Of a stretch of DNA of 64,000 nucleotides, positions 1 to 8,484 are shown in pieces. Source of the DNA: Methanosuratincola petrocarbonis (GTDB lineage: Archaea > Thermoproteota > Methanomethylicia > Methanomethylicales > Methanomethylicaceae); contig CP130488.1 of the NCBI GenBank assembly GCA_030522375.1, forward strand, positions 1,054,001-1,118,000, given 5' to 3'. The translations under genes and the position numbers were made by a program. The notes beneath the pieces are model-generated. The model was not told the DNA's origin. It ran no database searches and saw only the letters and a program-made list of their open reading frames with translations. Positions within the stretch are counted from its first letter, which is position 1; the number at the start of each line of letters is the position of its first letter.

Positions 1-1376
1 GCGTCCTTCCTGTCCGAGTACTTGAGTGCGATCTCGCGGATGCGCTCGAGTCCCTCGAGCAGGGAACCTATCTTCTCCGGGAGCGTGCCCATCTCCGAGG
101 TCAGCCTCTCGTAAGCCGCCCTTGAGATGGAACCGGACTCTAGGGCCGCCCTGAAAGAGAGCATCTCTAGCGCTACGAGCTGCGTCACGAAGGTCTTCGA
201 TGCGGCGACGCCTATCTCGGGCCCGCCCTGCGTGCAGATGTAGGCGTCCGAGACCGAGGTTATAGACGAGGAGAGCGTGTTCGTTATGCCGAGCACACGG
301 GCGCCTAGCCTTTTGGCATGCCTGATCGCCCCGAGCGTGTCTGCAGTCTCCCCGGACTGGGATACCCCCACCACCACGGTCCCCCCGAGGGGCTGCCCTT
401 TCAGGTACTCCTCGAACTCGGACGAGATGACGGCCCTCGCGTCGAAGCCGAGCGAGTTCAGCAGGTAGGAGGCGCACAGGCACGCGTGGTAAGACGTCCC
501 GGATCCGGTGAGGAGTACCCGCCTTCCGAGGAGGAGCGAGGCGGCGCGCCCCATGTATTCCGGCGAGATCCTGAGCGTGTTGGAGACTGCGAGCGGCTGT
601 TCGTGTATCTCCTTGAGCATGAAGTGCGCGTACCCGCCCCGGTCCACCGCACCTGGCTCCAACCTCACGTCCGCGGCGCAGGGCTCCACCCTCTCGCCGC
701 TCACGCTCTCCAGTACGAATCCGCCCCTGGTCAGCGTTGCCAGGCTCTCTTCAGGCATCGGGAAGAACCGGGAGGCGTGCTTCACCAGCGCAGGTATGTC
801 CGAGGCGCAGTATGCACCGCCGGGACCGGTGCCGAGTATGAGCGGGCTCTCCCTCCTGAAGCAGACGATCCTGTCCGGCTCGGCGGAGGTGATCGCCGCG
901 ACTGCCATCGACCCCCTTATCTGCCTGGAGGCGTTTGCCAGCGCGTCCTTGAGCCCCATCCCGGACCTGACACCCTCCTCGACGAGGTGCGCGATCACCT
1001 CGGAGTCGGTGTTGGAGGAGAAGACGTGGCCCCTCTCCTGGAGGCTGGCGCGGAGCTCGAGGAAGTTCTCCAGGACCCCGTTGTGGACAACGGCTACCGA
1101 CCCGGTGCAGTCGAGGTGCGGGTGGGCGTTCTCCTTGCAGGGGGCCCCGTGGGTCGCCCACCTGGTGTGGCCTATCCCGATCTCCGAGTCCAGCGAGTCC
1201 AGGTCTATGCTCCGGATGAAATCCTCGATGTTTCCCTTGTCCTTCATCACGAGCAACTTTCCGCCTGAGATGAAGGCAAACCCCACCGAGTCGTACCCCC
1301 TGTACTCGAGCCGCCTCAGTCCGTCGACGAGGACTGGGACGGCCGATTCGCAGATGCACCCGAATATTCCGCACAA
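1..1376 (-). CDS. glmS: Glutamine--fructose-6-phosphate aminotransferase (GlmS), 3' end beyond window
   Basis: Makes glucosamine-6-phosphate from fructose-6-phosphate and glutamine, the first step of UDP-GlcNAc synthesis. The start is TTG at 1374-1376, because it places Cys directly after the initiator (MCGIFG); this Cys is the N-terminal nucleophile of class II glutamine amidotransferases. GHTRWATHG follows in the glutaminase domain. The isomerase half shows the SIS motifs GSGTSYHA and SQSGETADT and the EIGVAATKTF stretch. About 458 residues are present; the family is near 600, so the second SIS domain lies to the left of the window. The gene is 110 bp downstream of gatE on the same strand. 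The identification is secure. Confidence 0.93.
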   Translation of the reverse strand, partial: MCGIFGCICESAVPVLVDGLRRLEYRGYDSVGFAFISGGKLLVMKDKGNIEDFIRSIDLDSLDSEIGIGHTRWATHGAPCKENAHPHLDCTGSVAVVHNGVLENFLELRASLQERGHVFSSNTDSEVIAHLVEEGVRSGMGLKDALANASRQIRGSMAVAAITSAEPDRIVCFRRESPLILGTGPGGAYCASDIPALVKHASRFFPMPEESLATLTRGGFVLESVSGERVEPCAADVRLEPGAVDRGGYAHFMLKEIHEQPLAVSNTLRISPEYMGRAASLLLGRRVLLTGSGTSYHACLCASYLLNSLGFDARAVISSEFEEYLKGQPLGGTVVVGVSQSGETADTLGAIRHAKRLGARVLGITNTLSSSITSVSDAYICTQGGPEIGVAASKTFVTQLVALEMLSFRAALESGSISRAAYERLTSEMGTLPEKIGSLLEGLERIREIALKYSDRKD

Positions 1377-1486
1377 GGCACCACACCACGCAGGACCGGA
1401 CAGGTCGGTTTATGACCGGCAGACCGTTTAGATCAAGATTATCAGATCCTGGGATAAAAAGGGTTGCGCGGGGCTCCCGCAGGAGG

Positions 1487-3442
1487 TCACTTGACCCGCT
1501 TCCTTATCTCCTCGTCCAGCAGGGAGAATAAGAGCTTCCCGTCGACCTTCCCCCGGTACTCCTTCATCAGGTCCCCCATCAGCCTGCTCTTGGCGCGCTC
1601 CCCCTCCCGCTGCACAAGCTCTAGGTTCCTCTCAACGACCGCGGCGACCGCGGACCGGACCTCATCTGGGCTGAACTCGCCGACCGAGAGGGCCCTGAGC
1701 GCGTCCCCGACGCTCCTCCCCCTGTTCGCGGAGAGCCACCTGAAGATCTCCGGGACGGCCTCCTTCGGTATCTTCCCCGAGCTCGCGCCGAGGAGGACCT
1801 GCTTTATGTCTTGCGGACCGAAGGACTCGACGTCGACGCCCTCCCGCCTGAGCATCTTGAATGTGTACTCGAACGTCGCGGCGACGAATGAAGGGTCTGC
1901 CCCGCCCTCCCTGACCAGCGACTCGAACTCCGCGGCGTAGGGCGAGTCGACTATGAGCAGGGCGAGGTCCCTGCTCAGCCCGTACTCCCTCCGGTACCTG
2001 TCTGCCTTCGACTCGAGGGTCTCGGGGAGCGACCGCTTCACCTCCTCGAATCGGGACGGGCTCACGACTATCGACGGGACGTCGGTCTCGGGGTACATCC
2101 TCGCGGACCCGGGCATCGGGCGCATGAACCTGGTGGTCCCGTCCGGGTTCGCCGCCCTCACCTCTGCCGGGATCCCCCTCAGCGCTTCGGAGGCCCTCTC
2201 GACCACTGCCTCGAGCGCGGCCCTGCACGCCCGCTCTTGGGCTGCGACCAGTACGGCGCAGTCATCCCCGGAGGCGCCGAGCGCCTGCCTCACCGAGGAG
2301 ACCTCCTCCGCAGTGATCCCGTAAGCCGGGAGCTCGTCGGTGTGGAAGATCCCGCCGACGCCCGCCCTTGCCTTCGCCCTGTCGGAGAGCTCGGTCCCGA
2401 AGCGCCTCCCGGGCTGAACCTCGGCCCCAAGGAGCCCGCCGTACCCACGGAGGAGGACACCCATCACCCTCCCGCCAGAGTCGAGCGCCCTCCTCAGTAC
2501 CTTGCTGCCGGTCCCCTTCAGGAGGGGGGTCAGGTCCGCGAACTGGGACCCGGACGGGTCGGGCGCGCCCCTCCTCTGCAGCTCAGCCCTGATCTCCAGG
2601 AGGCGGCGCTGGCGCATCGCCTCGTACTCGACCGCGGTCGAGATCATCCCGAGCTCCTGGACGCCCTTTATCTCGATCCTGGTCCCGCCCTCGACCGAGA
2701 CGTTCAGGTCCTGCCTGATCGCACCGAGCCCGGACTTCACCTTGCCCGTCGCCTTCAGGATCCTCCCGATGGCCAGCGCCGCCGCTTCGGCCTCGGTGCC
2801 GCTGTGCATGTCCGGGCCGGTTGTGACCTCGACGAGCGGGATCCCGAGCCTGTCCAGCCGGTAGACGACGGTGTCCTCGGAGTCGGAAGAGACCTTCCTC
2901 GCCGCGTCCTCCTCGAGGCAGAGGGACCGGACCGTGACCCTCCTCCCGCCGACCTCGATCCAGCCGTCAAGGGCGACCTTCGCAGTCCTCTGGAAACCGG
3001 TCGTGTTCGAGCCGTCGATCACTATCTTTCGCATCACGTGGATCTCGTCGACTGGCTTCATGTTCATCATTGCGGCGACGGTGAGGGCGACCGAGACCGC
3101 CTCGGGGTTCAGTTCGTGCGGCGGCTCCTCGTCGAGCTCGACCAGGCAGGCTGACCCGTAATGCCCCTGGTAGAGGAAGCGCTTCCTCCTCATCGACTCG
3201 AATAGCGCCGCCCTGTCGACCTCGCCCATCTCGCTGTGGGTCGGGCGGAGCCTCCTGACGACCGAGTAGTCGGGGTCCCTGTCGGAGAGGGCTGTCGGGC
3301 ACCCGCAGAAGAGCTTGTGCCTTGTGTTGAGCTGCTGGTGGATCTCGATCCCTACCTTCATCCCCCTGTCTGGCGCTTCTCGGGCTTCGGGCAACCCGGG
3401 CTGGACCGCGGCTCCTCCGGGCTGTGACCGGTCACTCGACAT
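1487..3442 (-). CDS. gatE: Glu-tRNA(Gln) amidotransferase subunit E (GatE)
   Basis: With GatD it converts Glu-tRNA(Gln) to Gln-tRNA(Gln), the archaeal route to glutaminyl-tRNA. The GatB/E signature KVGIEIHQQLNTRHKLFCGC lies near residue 30, then the catalytic cradle with HELNPEAVSVAL and GSNTTGFQRT. An AspRS-like insertion follows in mid-protein, then a helical tail ending near DEEIRKRVK. Length is about 651 aa, normal for GatE. ATG at 3442 overlaps the gatD stop (3432-3434) by 11 nt, so the two are translationally coupled. A GTG at 3451 is an alternative start, and the ATG at the KVGIEIH motif is possible but would remove the overlap. Confidence 0.95.
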   Translation of the reverse strand: MSSDRSQPGGAAVQPGLPEAREAPDRGMKVGIEIHQQLNTRHKLFCGCPTALSDRDPDYSVVRRLRPTHSEMGEVDRAALFESMRRKRFLYQGHYGSACLVELDEEPPHELNPEAVSVALTVAAMMNMKPVDEIHVMRKIVIDGSNTTGFQRTAKVALDGWIEVGGRRVTVRSLCLEEDAARKVSSDSEDTVVYRLDRLGIPLVEVTTGPDMHSGTEAEAAALAIGRILKATGKVKSGLGAIRQDLNVSVEGGTRIEIKGVQELGMISTAVEYEAMRQRRLLEIRAELQRRGAPDPSGSQFADLTPLLKGTGSKVLRRALDSGGRVMGVLLRGYGGLLGAEVQPGRRFGTELSDRAKARAGVGGIFHTDELPAYGITAEEVSSVRQALGASGDDCAVLVAAQERACRAALEAVVERASEALRGIPAEVRAANPDGTTRFMRPMPGSARMYPETDVPSIVVSPSRFEEVKRSLPETLESKADRYRREYGLSRDLALLIVDSPYAAEFESLVREGGADPSFVAATFEYTFKMLRREGVDVESFGPQDIKQVLLGASSGKIPKEAVPEIFRWLSANRGRSVGDALRALSVGEFSPDEVRSAVAAVVERNLELVQREGERAKSRLMGDLMKEYRGKVDGKLLFSLLDEEIRKRVK

Positions 3443-4907
3443 CCGAAGCACCCCCGTCGTACTCGCTCCTCTCCGATAGCTCCCCGGCGAGGTTGGCGGT
3501 GAAGAGCTCCCTTATCCTCTCTCGGTCCTCGGTCTGCCCCAGAACCCACATGAGCTTGACGAGCGCGGTCTCGGGGAGCATGTCCCCAGCCGGGATCACG
3601 CCCATGCCGAGGAGCTCCCTCCCGGTGCTGTAGACGTTCATGTTGACCCTCCCGTTTATACACTGCGAAGCCATCACTACCGTCAGCCCGCTGTCCACCG
3701 CCCTCCTTATCTGGTGGAAGACCTTGTCCGGGACGTGCCCGAGCCCCGTCCCCTCGAGCACGATGCCCCTGAAGCCCCTGTGTATGATCGGGTCGAATAT
3801 GTCCGGGGGAAGGCCGGGGAAGGACTTGATTAGCACAACGTCCTCCTCGAAGTGGGCCTTCAGCTCGAGGTCCCCCGGCGACCCGCGCGGCCGGTAGCCC
3901 ACCCCCTCTACGGGCTCGACGCTCCCCTCCCTCACCACTGCGAGGGGCTTGGAGTTGACGGATCTGAACGCGTCGCGCCTGCTCGTGTGGAGCTTCCTCG
4001 CGCGCGTCCCCCTGTGGACGACGAGGAGGTCGTCAGAGGGTGTCGCGTGCATCAGGACCCCGACCTCCGCGAACGGAGCGTAGGCAGCAGCGCTGACCGC
4101 CCCCTTGAGGTTGAGCGCGGCGTCCGAAGAGGGACGGTCCGAGGACCGCTGGGACCCCACGAGGATGACCGGGACTGGGAGGTTCCTCAGCGCGAAGCTG
4201 AGGGCTGCGGCGGTGTAGCCCATCGTGTCCGTGCCGTGCGTGACGACGACGCCCTGGGCCCCGTCCCTTATCTGCTTGTAAACGGATTCGGCTATCGAGG
4301 TCCAGTGCTTCGGGGACATGTTCTCGCTCAGTATGCTGAAGAGTATCTCAGTCCTTATGTTCGCGAGCTCGCCGAGCTCCGGCACCGCCTGGTATAGGTC
4401 GGCGGCTGAGAGGGCAGGGCTCACCGCGCCGGTCCTGTAGTCGACCCTGCTCGCGATCGTCCCGCCCGTGCTTATTATTGCCACCTGGGGGAGGGCGGGG
4501 TTCGGCGGGGGGAGCCGCGCCTCGGGCTGCGGGGGCGGTGCCTCCTGGTCTGGCGCCCGCTGGACCTCGATCGTCCCTATGGAGACCCCGACGTTGTAGC
4601 CGTCGGAGAGCTTGAGGACTATGTGCTCGTCGTCCTCGAGCTCAGACCTCGGCATGAGTATGCCGAGCAGCTCGATCCCGCCCTGTCTTATCAGGACCCT
4701 GTCCCCGACCTTGAGCCCCTTCGACCTGATCAGCTCGAGGACCCTCCCCCTGTACCCGGAGTCAGAGTCTGAGCCGGAGCCCGAACCGGAACTGCGCGGC
4801 GGTTGGGCGGGAGGCGGTGATGGGGGCTCCCCCCTCCCTGGACCTGAACCTGAACCTAATACTGAAACTGAAACTGAACCTGTGCCGGAACCTTGAATTG
4901 AACCCAT
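3432..4907 (-). CDS. gatD: Glu-tRNA(Gln) amidotransferase subunit D (GatD)
   Basis: The asparaginase-like subunit that releases ammonia for GatE. After an N-terminal region of about 50 residues made almost only of Ser, Gly, Pro and Asp comes the GatD beta-barrel domain (GDRVLIRQGG, residues about 65-110), a Pro-rich linker, and the L-asparaginase fold from about residue 145. Catalytic Thr residues lie in ISTGGTIAS and VTHGTDTMGY; QCINGRVNMNVY is also conserved. Length is 491 aa, longer than usual (about 420-440) because of the low-complexity head. GGTGG lies 8 nt upstream of the ATG. First gene of the gatD-gatE pair. Confidence 0.95.
   Translation of the reverse strand: MGSIQGSGTGSVSVSVLGSGSGPGRGEPPSPPPAQPPRSSGSGSGSDSDSGYRGRVLELIRSKGLKVGDRVLIRQGGIELLGILMPRSELEDDEHIVLKLSDGYNVGVSIGTIEVQRAPDQEAPPPQPEARLPPPNPALPQVAIISTGGTIASRVDYRTGAVSPALSAADLYQAVPELGELANIRTEILFSILSENMSPKHWTSIAESVYKQIRDGAQGVVVTHGTDTMGYTAAALSFALRNLPVPVILVGSQRSSDRPSSDAALNLKGAVSAAAYAPFAEVGVLMHATPSDDLLVVHRGTRARKLHTSRRDAFRSVNSKPLAVVREGSVEPVEGVGYRPRGSPGDLELKAHFEEDVVLIKSFPGLPPDIFDPIIHRGFRGIVLEGTGLGHVPDKVFHQIRRAVDSGLTVVMASQCINGRVNMNVYSTGRELLGMGVIPAGDMLPETALVKLMWVLGQTEDRERIRELFTANLAGELSERSEYDGGASDVE
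4744..4896 (-). repeat. Hexamer-rich low-complexity tract in the 5' end of gatD
   Basis: On the plus strand the stretch around 4848-4893 reads as in-phase hexamers of the type CCTGAA/ACTGAA. A looser GAGTCAGAGTCTGAGCC tract lies at about 4758-4790. In gatD these encode alternating Gly-Ser, Val-Ser and Asp-Ser dipeptides. The codons used (TCA, GGT) differ from the TCG/GGG preferred in the rest of the gene, which fits slippage expansion of a microsatellite. Confidence 0.7.
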
Positions 4908-5013
4908 TTCACGCCCACCTGAAGCAGTGAATCAGGAGTTATTTGGTCTGCGGTCAGAAATAACCTTTCCCTGGATTACGGAAGGCGATGCATCCCTCAA
5001 GGAGGATGCGACA

Positions 5014-5023
5014 TTTTTATAAG
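5014..5023 (+). promoter_or_regulatory. TATA box for rps26e
   Basis: TTTTTATAAG lies 48-57 nt upstream of the TTG start at 5071. Transcription would start near 5045, leaving a leader of about 25 nt that carries the GGAGG at 5059-5063. The position excludes the upstream in-frame TTG at 5032 as a useful start. Confidence 0.7.
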
Positions 5024-5070
5024 CAGAACCGTTGATTACTGACCAAGCAAACCACAATGGAGGACTTGAA

Positions 5071-5358
5071 TTGCCGAAGAAGCGAAAGAGCCGAGGGCGT
5101 AGTAAGGGCGACAAGGGCAAGTCGTCGAGGGTACAGTGTGACCTCTGCGGGGCGTGGATCCCGAGGGACAAGGTGATCAAGGTTACAAAGCCCGTCTCGC
5201 TGCTTGAGCCGCAGCTAGCGAAGGACTTGATGAAGCAGGGTGCGCAGATCTACAGGAGGGTAGTCACGAAGAACTACTGCGTCAAGTGCGCCATCAGCAA
5301 GCGCGTGGTGAAGGTCCGCGCGAAGGACGAGAGGAGGCATGCGGAGTCCCTTAGCTGA
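5071..5358 (+). CDS. rps26e: 30S ribosomal protein S26e
   Basis: Small-subunit ribosomal protein found in eukaryotes and in TACK/Asgard archaea, so it is a useful lineage marker. The start is TTG at 5071, giving MPKKRKSRGRSKGDKGK, with GGAGG 7 nt upstream and a TATA box at 5014. The zinc-binding Cys pairs are CDLC near residue 22 and CVKC near residue 74. It is 95 aa with a basic N-terminus, as expected. The end overlaps trmY by 20 nt. Confidence 0.93.
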   Translation: MPKKRKSRGRSKGDKGKSSRVQCDLCGAWIPRDKVIKVTKPVSLLEPQLAKDLMKQGAQIYRRVVTKNYCVKCAISKRVVKVRAKDERRHAESLS

Positions 5359-5941
5359 GGGGCGCCGTTTCTTGATTTCTAAGAGGGCTTTCATACTGAA
5401 GGCTTCGGAGGGGCGCACAGCCCCTGACTTTTCCATCAAGTCGCTCGCCGGGAGCGGCGGGAGGATGGACCTGGTCTGCAGGTGCATAATAGCCGCGCTG
5501 CTCTCCCCCGGCGGGGTCGACAAAACCTGCAGGATCACAGCGGTCCTCGAGGGGCCTCCGGACCCGCCGCTGAGCGTCGAGTTCGACGGGGTGAGAATGG
5601 ACAGAGCGCCCGAGGGCGAGGAGGAGGCGGCCGGGATGCTCGTCTCCGCGATGAGGGGGGCACCGCCCGGCGGGGTCTCCGTCTCGAGGGAGGGCTTCGA
5701 TTCGGTGGTGAGGAGGCACCTCAGGGAGGAGTTTGCGGTCTACTACCTCCACGAGCAGGGGAAGGACTTTTCCGGGTTAAAGTTCGGCGAGAGGGCGGCC
5801 TTCGCGCTTGGCGACCAGAAGGGGATAGACCCGCAGTGGGAGCGGTTCCTCGACTCGGTCGGCGCCGAGAGGGTGAGCCTCGGGCCGCACCCGTACCTCG
5901 CGAGCCACTGCATAGCGATCGTGAAGGGGATGATCCCGTGA
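5339..5941 (+). CDS. trmY: tRNA (pseudouridine54-N1)-methyltransferase TrmY
   Basis: Methylates pseudouridine 54 in the T-loop of archaeal tRNA (SPOUT superfamily). Family signatures are GRMDLVCRCIIAALL (about residues 41-55), PDPPLSVEFDG, VYYLHEQGKDF, FALGDQKGI and SLGPHPYLASHCIAIV at the C-terminus, where the trefoil knot binds SAM. It is 200 aa from ATG 5339, which overlaps rps26e. The family start aligns better with an internal TTG at 5372 (ISKRAFILKA), so the first 11 residues may not be translated. Pairing with a ribosomal protein gene suggests a translation operon. Confidence 0.9.
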   Translation: MRSPLAEGRRFLISKRAFILKASEGRTAPDFSIKSLAGSGGRMDLVCRCIIAALLSPGGVDKTCRITAVLEGPPDPPLSVEFDGVRMDRAPEGEEEAAGMLVSAMRGAPPGGVSVSREGFDSVVRRHLREEFAVYYLHEQGKDFSGLKFGERAAFALGDQKGIDPQWERFLDSVGAERVSLGPHPYLASHCIAIVKGMIP

Positions 5942-5987
5942 CGGGCGGAGCGCAGGGCCCCGGGAGGAGGACGGCGCCGGGCCCATT

Positions 5988-6350
5988 ATGGGGAGGCTGA
6001 TCGGGTTGGCGTACGAGAGGCTGTCGGAGAAGATCACCAGGGAGAACCTCTGGCTATACGTGATGCGCCTCCTGATCGACCGACCCATGTACGCGTATGA
6101 GATAAGGGAGAGGATATCGGAGGAGTTCGGGTTCGAGCCCGCGACGATCACGGTCTACGTCGTCCTCTACGGGATGGAGCGGGAGGGGCTCCTCGCGAGC
6201 TCAAGGGAGAGCTCCAGGGGGAAGAAGGTCGCCCGGAGGTACTACCGACCCACGGAGAAGGGGATGGAGACCTTCCGTAGGGGGCTGGAGCTCCTGAGGG
6301 AGACCGCGAGGCGGCTCTCCCCGCCCGGTGACGCGGCGAGCGGCGGATGA
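5988..6350 (+). CDS. PadR family transcriptional regulator
   Basis: A 120-residue winged-helix protein of the PadR type. The helix-turn-helix spans about residues 24-70 (LWLYVMRLLIDRPMYAYEIRERI, given here in part, then TVYVVLYGMEREGLL), and the wing carries the typical KVARRYYRPTEKG segment. A short C-terminal helix would make the dimer. It lies 47 bp after trmY on the same strand and may be co-transcribed. Ligand and targets are unknown. Confidence 0.85.
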   Translation: MGRLIGLAYERLSEKITRENLWLYVMRLLIDRPMYAYEIRERISEEFGFEPATITVYVVLYGMEREGLLASSRESSRGKKVARRYYRPTEKGMETFRRGLELLRETARRLSPPGDAASGG

Positions 6351-6481
6351 GTGAGCTGCGGTCGTCTTGGAATTTCGGCTGCCCGCGTGCAGGCAGGTCA
6401 TTGAAGAAGCGAGGCTAGGGACCGAAGCGCTGCGGTGGGTCGGAAGGACTGTACTGACTGACTGAGCGGATGCCGAACCGG

Positions 6482-7045
6482 CTAGGAGAGCGACCTCCAG
6501 ACGTGGTAGAGCCGCTGCAGGACGGTGATGTTAGTGAGGAGGGCGAGGAGCATCATCCCGATATCGAGGATCCCGAGGATCGCGGTGGCGGAGACCAGGA
6601 CGATCCTCTCTGCGCGCTCCATAAGACCAACGGCAGACATCCCGACCTTCTCGACCTCGCCCCTTGCCCTCACGTAGCTGACCATCACGGACCCTATCAT
6701 CGCGGCGATCCCCACCACCGAGTTGCAGAGGCCGGAGATCGCGATTGCGCCGACCACCGCGAGGTCGGAGTACCGGTCGAGGACGGAGTCGAGTATGCCG
6801 CCCCACTTCGTGACCCTCCCGGAGGCGCGGGCGACGGCGCCGTCTATGATGTCGAAGAGACCGGAGAGGAGGAGCACCAGTCCCCCGAGGACGGGCGCCG
6901 ACCGGTAGAAGGCGTAGGCTGCGACGAGGGAGACGAGGAATCCAACGAAGGTTATCACGTTCGGCGGGATGCCGGACCTAGCGACGGCGGACGCGATCGG
7001 CCGGGTCAACCTCGAGACCGCGCCCCTCAGCCTGTTCAGAACCAA
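6482..7045 (-). CDS. CDP-alcohol phosphatidyltransferase family, probably archaetidylinositol phosphate synthase
   Basis: An integral membrane enzyme that joins a CDP-activated archaeol to an alcohol phosphate in polar-lipid synthesis. The catalytic signature D-x2-D-G-x2-A-R-x8-G-x3-D-x3-D is complete (DIIDGAVARASGRVTKWGG followed by LDSVLDR). Five or six hydrophobic segments are visible in 187 aa, the normal size. The start is TTG at 7043-7045 with GGAGGGT about 10 nt upstream. Assignment to the inositol-phosphate branch rests on general resemblance to archaeal AIP synthases; glycerol- or serine-phosphate acceptors are not excluded. Confidence 0.85.
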   Translation of the reverse strand: MVLNRLRGAVSRLTRPIASAVARSGIPPNVITFVGFLVSLVAAYAFYRSAPVLGGLVLLLSGLFDIIDGAVARASGRVTKWGGILDSVLDRYSDLAVVGAIAISGLCNSVVGIAAMIGSVMVSYVRARGEVEKVGMSAVGLMERAERIVLVSATAILGILDIGMMLLALLTNITVLQRLYHVWRSLS

Positions 7046-7111
7046 GGAGAGACACCCTCCTGCAGAGAGTCTGCATTAACTTTAAGATTAACCTTGCCGT
7101 AGTGAGCGCTG

Positions 7112-8296
7112 TTGGGGGTTTGCGAGATTTCTGATCCTGGCGCGGTCGAGGCTTTTGATCCTGCAAGGTTCACAGAGGAGAAGGTCGAGGAGATAAGGAG
7201 GTTCGTCGGGGACGGGAGGGCGGCGATAGCGACGTCGGGCGGCGTGGACAGCACGGTCTGCGCAGCCCTTGCGCACCGGGCGCTCGGGGACAAGCTTGTC
7301 TGCTTCTTCCTCGACACGGGCTTCATGAGGGACGGGGAGGTCGAGGAGGTGCAGGAGATACTCACCTCGCTGGGGCTCCCGCTCAGGGTCCTCTCGGTCA
7401 GCGGGAGGTTCATGGAGGCGCTGAAGGGGAAGACGGACGCGGAGGCTAAGCGGATCGCCTTCAGGCAGACCTTCTACACCGTGCTCGGGGAGGCGGCGAG
7501 GTCTGAGGGGTGCGATGTCCTCATCCAGGGGACGATAGCGCCGGACTGGATCGAGACCGCCGGGGGGATAAAGACGCAGCACAACGTCCTCGAGCAGCTC
7601 GGGGTGGACACCAGGTCCGCCTTCGGGTTCAGGCTCCTCGAGCCGCTGCTGGACCTGTACAAGGACCAGGTCAGGAGGCTCGCGGTCTACCTGGGGGTCA
7701 GGCTGGACGCCTCGCAGAGGCAGCCCTTCCCGGGTCCGGGGCTGATGGTCAGGTGCATCGGCGAGGTCACTGAGGAGAAGATGGAGATCCTGAGGAGGGC
7801 GACATCCGTCGTCGAGGGGGAGCTCTCGAAGATGGACCCGCCCCCGAAGCAGTACTTCGCCGCGGTGACTGAGGACGACCGGAGGGAAGCGGACAGGAGG
7901 ATGGCGAGATCGGCGGTCGGACCGAACGGCAGGGCCTGGTACCTTGGGGCGAGGGCGACCGGGGTGAAGGGAGACGAGAGGGCGTACGGAAGGATGGTGG
8001 TCGTCGAGCCGGATGAAGAACGAGAACCGGCGGACATGCAGGGGGTAGTCGAGAGGGTCATCCACGAGGACTGGGGCGTGGTCAGGGTCCTCCTATCCGT
8101 GGGGGCGAAGGAGCCCAGAGGCTACGCCGTGGTGGTCAGGGCGGTGGAGACGAGGGACTTCATGACCGTGAAGCCGAGCCCGGTCCCGCGGGAGACGCTC
8201 AGGAGGATCGCCTCCATGGTAATGGAGGACCCCCGCGTGGGGCTGGTCTGCTACGACCTGACCTCGAAGCCGCCCGCGACGGTGGAGTTCGAGTGA
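7112..8296 (+). CDS. guaAB: GMP synthase, ATP-pyrophosphatase subunit
   Basis: Amidates XMP to GMP using ammonia from the separate glutaminase subunit at 8485. The N-type ATP pyrophosphatase P-loop ATSGGVDSTV lies near residue 40. QGTIAPDWIET and FPGPGLMVRCIGEV mark the nucleotide and XMP sites, and KPPATVEFE ends the dimerisation domain. At 394 aa it is about 85 residues longer than common archaeal forms; the extra sequence lies in the C-terminal domain around residues 250-345. The start is TTG, apparently near-leaderless behind a CTTTAAG box at 7078-7084. Both halves of the enzyme are adjacent and co-oriented. Confidence 0.95.
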   Translation: MGVCEISDPGAVEAFDPARFTEEKVEEIRRFVGDGRAAIATSGGVDSTVCAALAHRALGDKLVCFFLDTGFMRDGEVEEVQEILTSLGLPLRVLSVSGRFMEALKGKTDAEAKRIAFRQTFYTVLGEAARSEGCDVLIQGTIAPDWIETAGGIKTQHNVLEQLGVDTRSAFGFRLLEPLLDLYKDQVRRLAVYLGVRLDASQRQPFPGPGLMVRCIGEVTEEKMEILRRATSVVEGELSKMDPPPKQYFAAVTEDDRREADRRMARSAVGPNGRAWYLGARATGVKGDERAYGRMVVVEPDEEREPADMQGVVERVIHEDWGVVRVLLSVGAKEPRGYAVVVRAVETRDFMTVKPSPVPRETLRRIASMVMEDPRVGLVCYDLTSKPPATVEFE

Positions 8297-8370
8297 GTGG
8301 GTAAGTGAGCGGGCGGGTAAGCAAGCAAGTAAGAGCGAGTAAGTAAGCGAGGGGAAAGAAAGGAGAAAAG
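8297..8370 (+). repeat. GTAAG/AAGC purine-rich low-complexity tract
   Basis: Directly after the guaAB stop the sequence is a run of short units such as GTAAGTGAGC, GTAAGCAAGC and GAGTAAGTAAGC, ending in a purine-only stretch to about 8375. It separates the two GMP synthase genes. No hairpin of note was seen. It is probably a slippage-prone spacer. Confidence 0.6.
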
Positions 8371-8378
8371 AAGAGGGT

Positions 8379-8390
8379 AGTTTATTTATC
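8379..8390 (+). promoter_or_regulatory. Probable promoter of the GMP synthase glutaminase gene
   Basis: An A/T-rich element, TAGTTTATTTAT, stands about 95-105 nt upstream of the ATG at 8485. It suggests that guaAA has its own promoter and a leader of roughly 75 nt rather than depending only on read-through from guaAB. It was found by inspection only. Confidence 0.4.
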
Positions 8391-8484
8391 CCCTACTCTA
8401 AAATTATTTCCAGTTAAACGCTAGTTGAGCAAAAGCAGACTGAGAGTTGCTGCAAATGCAGGCCTCAAAGCGGAGGTAAGTGGC

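Noticed and set aside
318..1268. Long plus-strand frames opposite glmS
   Set aside because: They are antisense shadows of a clear GlmS frame with its N-terminal Cys, glutaminase and SIS motifs.
2237..3154. 305-codon plus-strand frame opposite gatE
   Set aside because: Pro/Arg/Gly/Asp-rich composition typical of antisense in G/C-rich coding DNA; GatE is certain on the other strand.
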